Source: Arsukibacterium perlucidum DSM 18276 (GTDB taxonomy: Bacteria > Pseudomonadota > Gammaproteobacteria > Enterobacterales > Alteromonadaceae). Taken from it: 64,000 nt of DNA. Positions 63,705-64,000 of the stretch are shown piece after piece. The stretch is from contig NZ_KB907702.1 of NCBI RefSeq assembly GCF_000382165.1, forward strand, positions 124,001-188,000. Direction: 5' to 3'. The position numbers were made by a program, and so were the translations under genes. Positions within the stretch are counted from its first letter, which is position 1. Every line of letters begins with the position of its first letter. Below the pieces are notes generated by a model that was given only the letters and a program-made list of their open reading frames with translations, did no database searches and was not told the DNA's origin.

Positions 63705-64000
63705 ATGCGATTTTTCAGCATTATAGTTAAAGCCTATATTTTAATAAGCGCATTGATGTTACATGCCGTTGCCGCCTATTTTTATCTGTTTCACCCGATA
63801 TTGGTACACAAAACCATTGAGCAAACGCCGTTGTATAAGGGTATTTCCCCGCCGCCCTCCGCCAGTGGCCTGATAGATGCAGATGTTGATAAGCTGGTAC
63901 AGCAAGAGCTGTTAACTATAATGCCTGCCTGGCAGCCCCTGCCAACAAATGACCGCATTAGCGGGATATGGCTGGATGGCAAGCAATACAGTTCACTCAG
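63705..64000 (+). CDS. Start of an unknown membrane or secreted protein gene (cut by window end)
   Basis: Open frame of 98 codons reaching the window edge. It has an N-terminal hydrophobic segment (IIVKAYILISALMLHAVAAY) and then a Pro-rich extracytoplasmic stretch (GISPPPSASG). No family was recognised. The start is set by the purine repeat that ends at the ATG. It follows the unknown membrane-anchored protein by 173 bases. Confidence 0.65.
   Translation, partial: MRFFSIIVKAYILISALMLHAVAAYFYLFHPILVHKTIEQTPLYKGISPPPSASGLIDADVDKLVQQELLTIMPAWQPLPTNDRISGIWLDGKQYSSL

Overview
The window looks like a chromosome segment of an aquatic gammaproteobacterium of the Alteromonadales / Rheinheimera–Arsukibacterium–Alishewanella type. 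This is inferred from gene content and protein similarity to Shewanella/E. coli-like families (fadIJ, folX-yfcH, divergent tesA/ybbAP, PhoPQ-like pair). No rRNA is present to confirm it. The left third (1-22 kb) is ordinary core genome; the rest (22.4-64 kb) is one large exopolysaccharide / exosortase A (XrtA) locus. No transposases, integrases or CRISPR arrays were seen.

Core part. A leftward fadI-fadJ beta-oxidation operon has two palindromic operator candidates upstream (FadR-like and PsrA-like). Diverging from it is a MoxR-DUF58-DUF4381-BatA-BatB-BatD operon (3.7-10.6 kb). Then come putP (sodium/proline symporter), an EAL-HDOD protein, a small secreted helix-hairpin-helix protein, a PepSY / response regulator / histidine kinase operon, folX, yfcH, the leftward ybbA-ybbP ABC exporter, and tesA. 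tesA and ybbA overlap at their 5' ends. A leftward tRNA operon (Ala-GGC, Glu-UUC, Glu-UUC) with a near-consensus promoter closes this part.

XrtA locus, conserved portion (22.4-46.1 kb). It holds the locus-type ATPase; a leftward block for export (lipoprotein, chain-length determinant, tyrosine kinase, outer-membrane beta-barrel); and a long rightward run. That run comprises an EpsB-type priming sugar transferase, polysaccharide deacetylase, FemAB-like transferase, exosortase XrtA fused to an EpsI domain, several glycosyltransferases, two asparagine-synthetase-like amidotransferases, a PaaK-like adenylate-forming enzyme, and an O-antigen-ligase-like protein. Genes overlap by 4-11 bases at many junctions. 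Two very small ORFs sit exactly in such junctions (37600 and 44670).

Variable portion (46.1-53.4 kb) and right flank. An AT-rich QueC-like PP-loop gene is followed by a leftward block (TPR protein, asparagine-synthase-like, flippase, CapA-like) and a divergent glycosyltransferase. The locus then resumes with an asparagine-synthase-like protein, a second deacetylase, a GNAT-like transferase, the paired exosortase-associated hydrolases 2 and 1, a membrane acyltransferase, a very unusual protein with three VanZ-like units, an unknown membrane-anchored protein, and a gene cut by the window edge behind a GGAAAA repeat.

The best candidate for something undescribed is the accumulation of ATP-pyrophosphatase-type enzymes in one polysaccharide locus: four asparagine-synthetase homologues, of which only one keeps the catalytic Cys2, plus a QueC-like enzyme. 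This suggests several amidation-type modifications of the glycan that may not use glutamine. No PEP-CTERM substrate protein was seen in the window.
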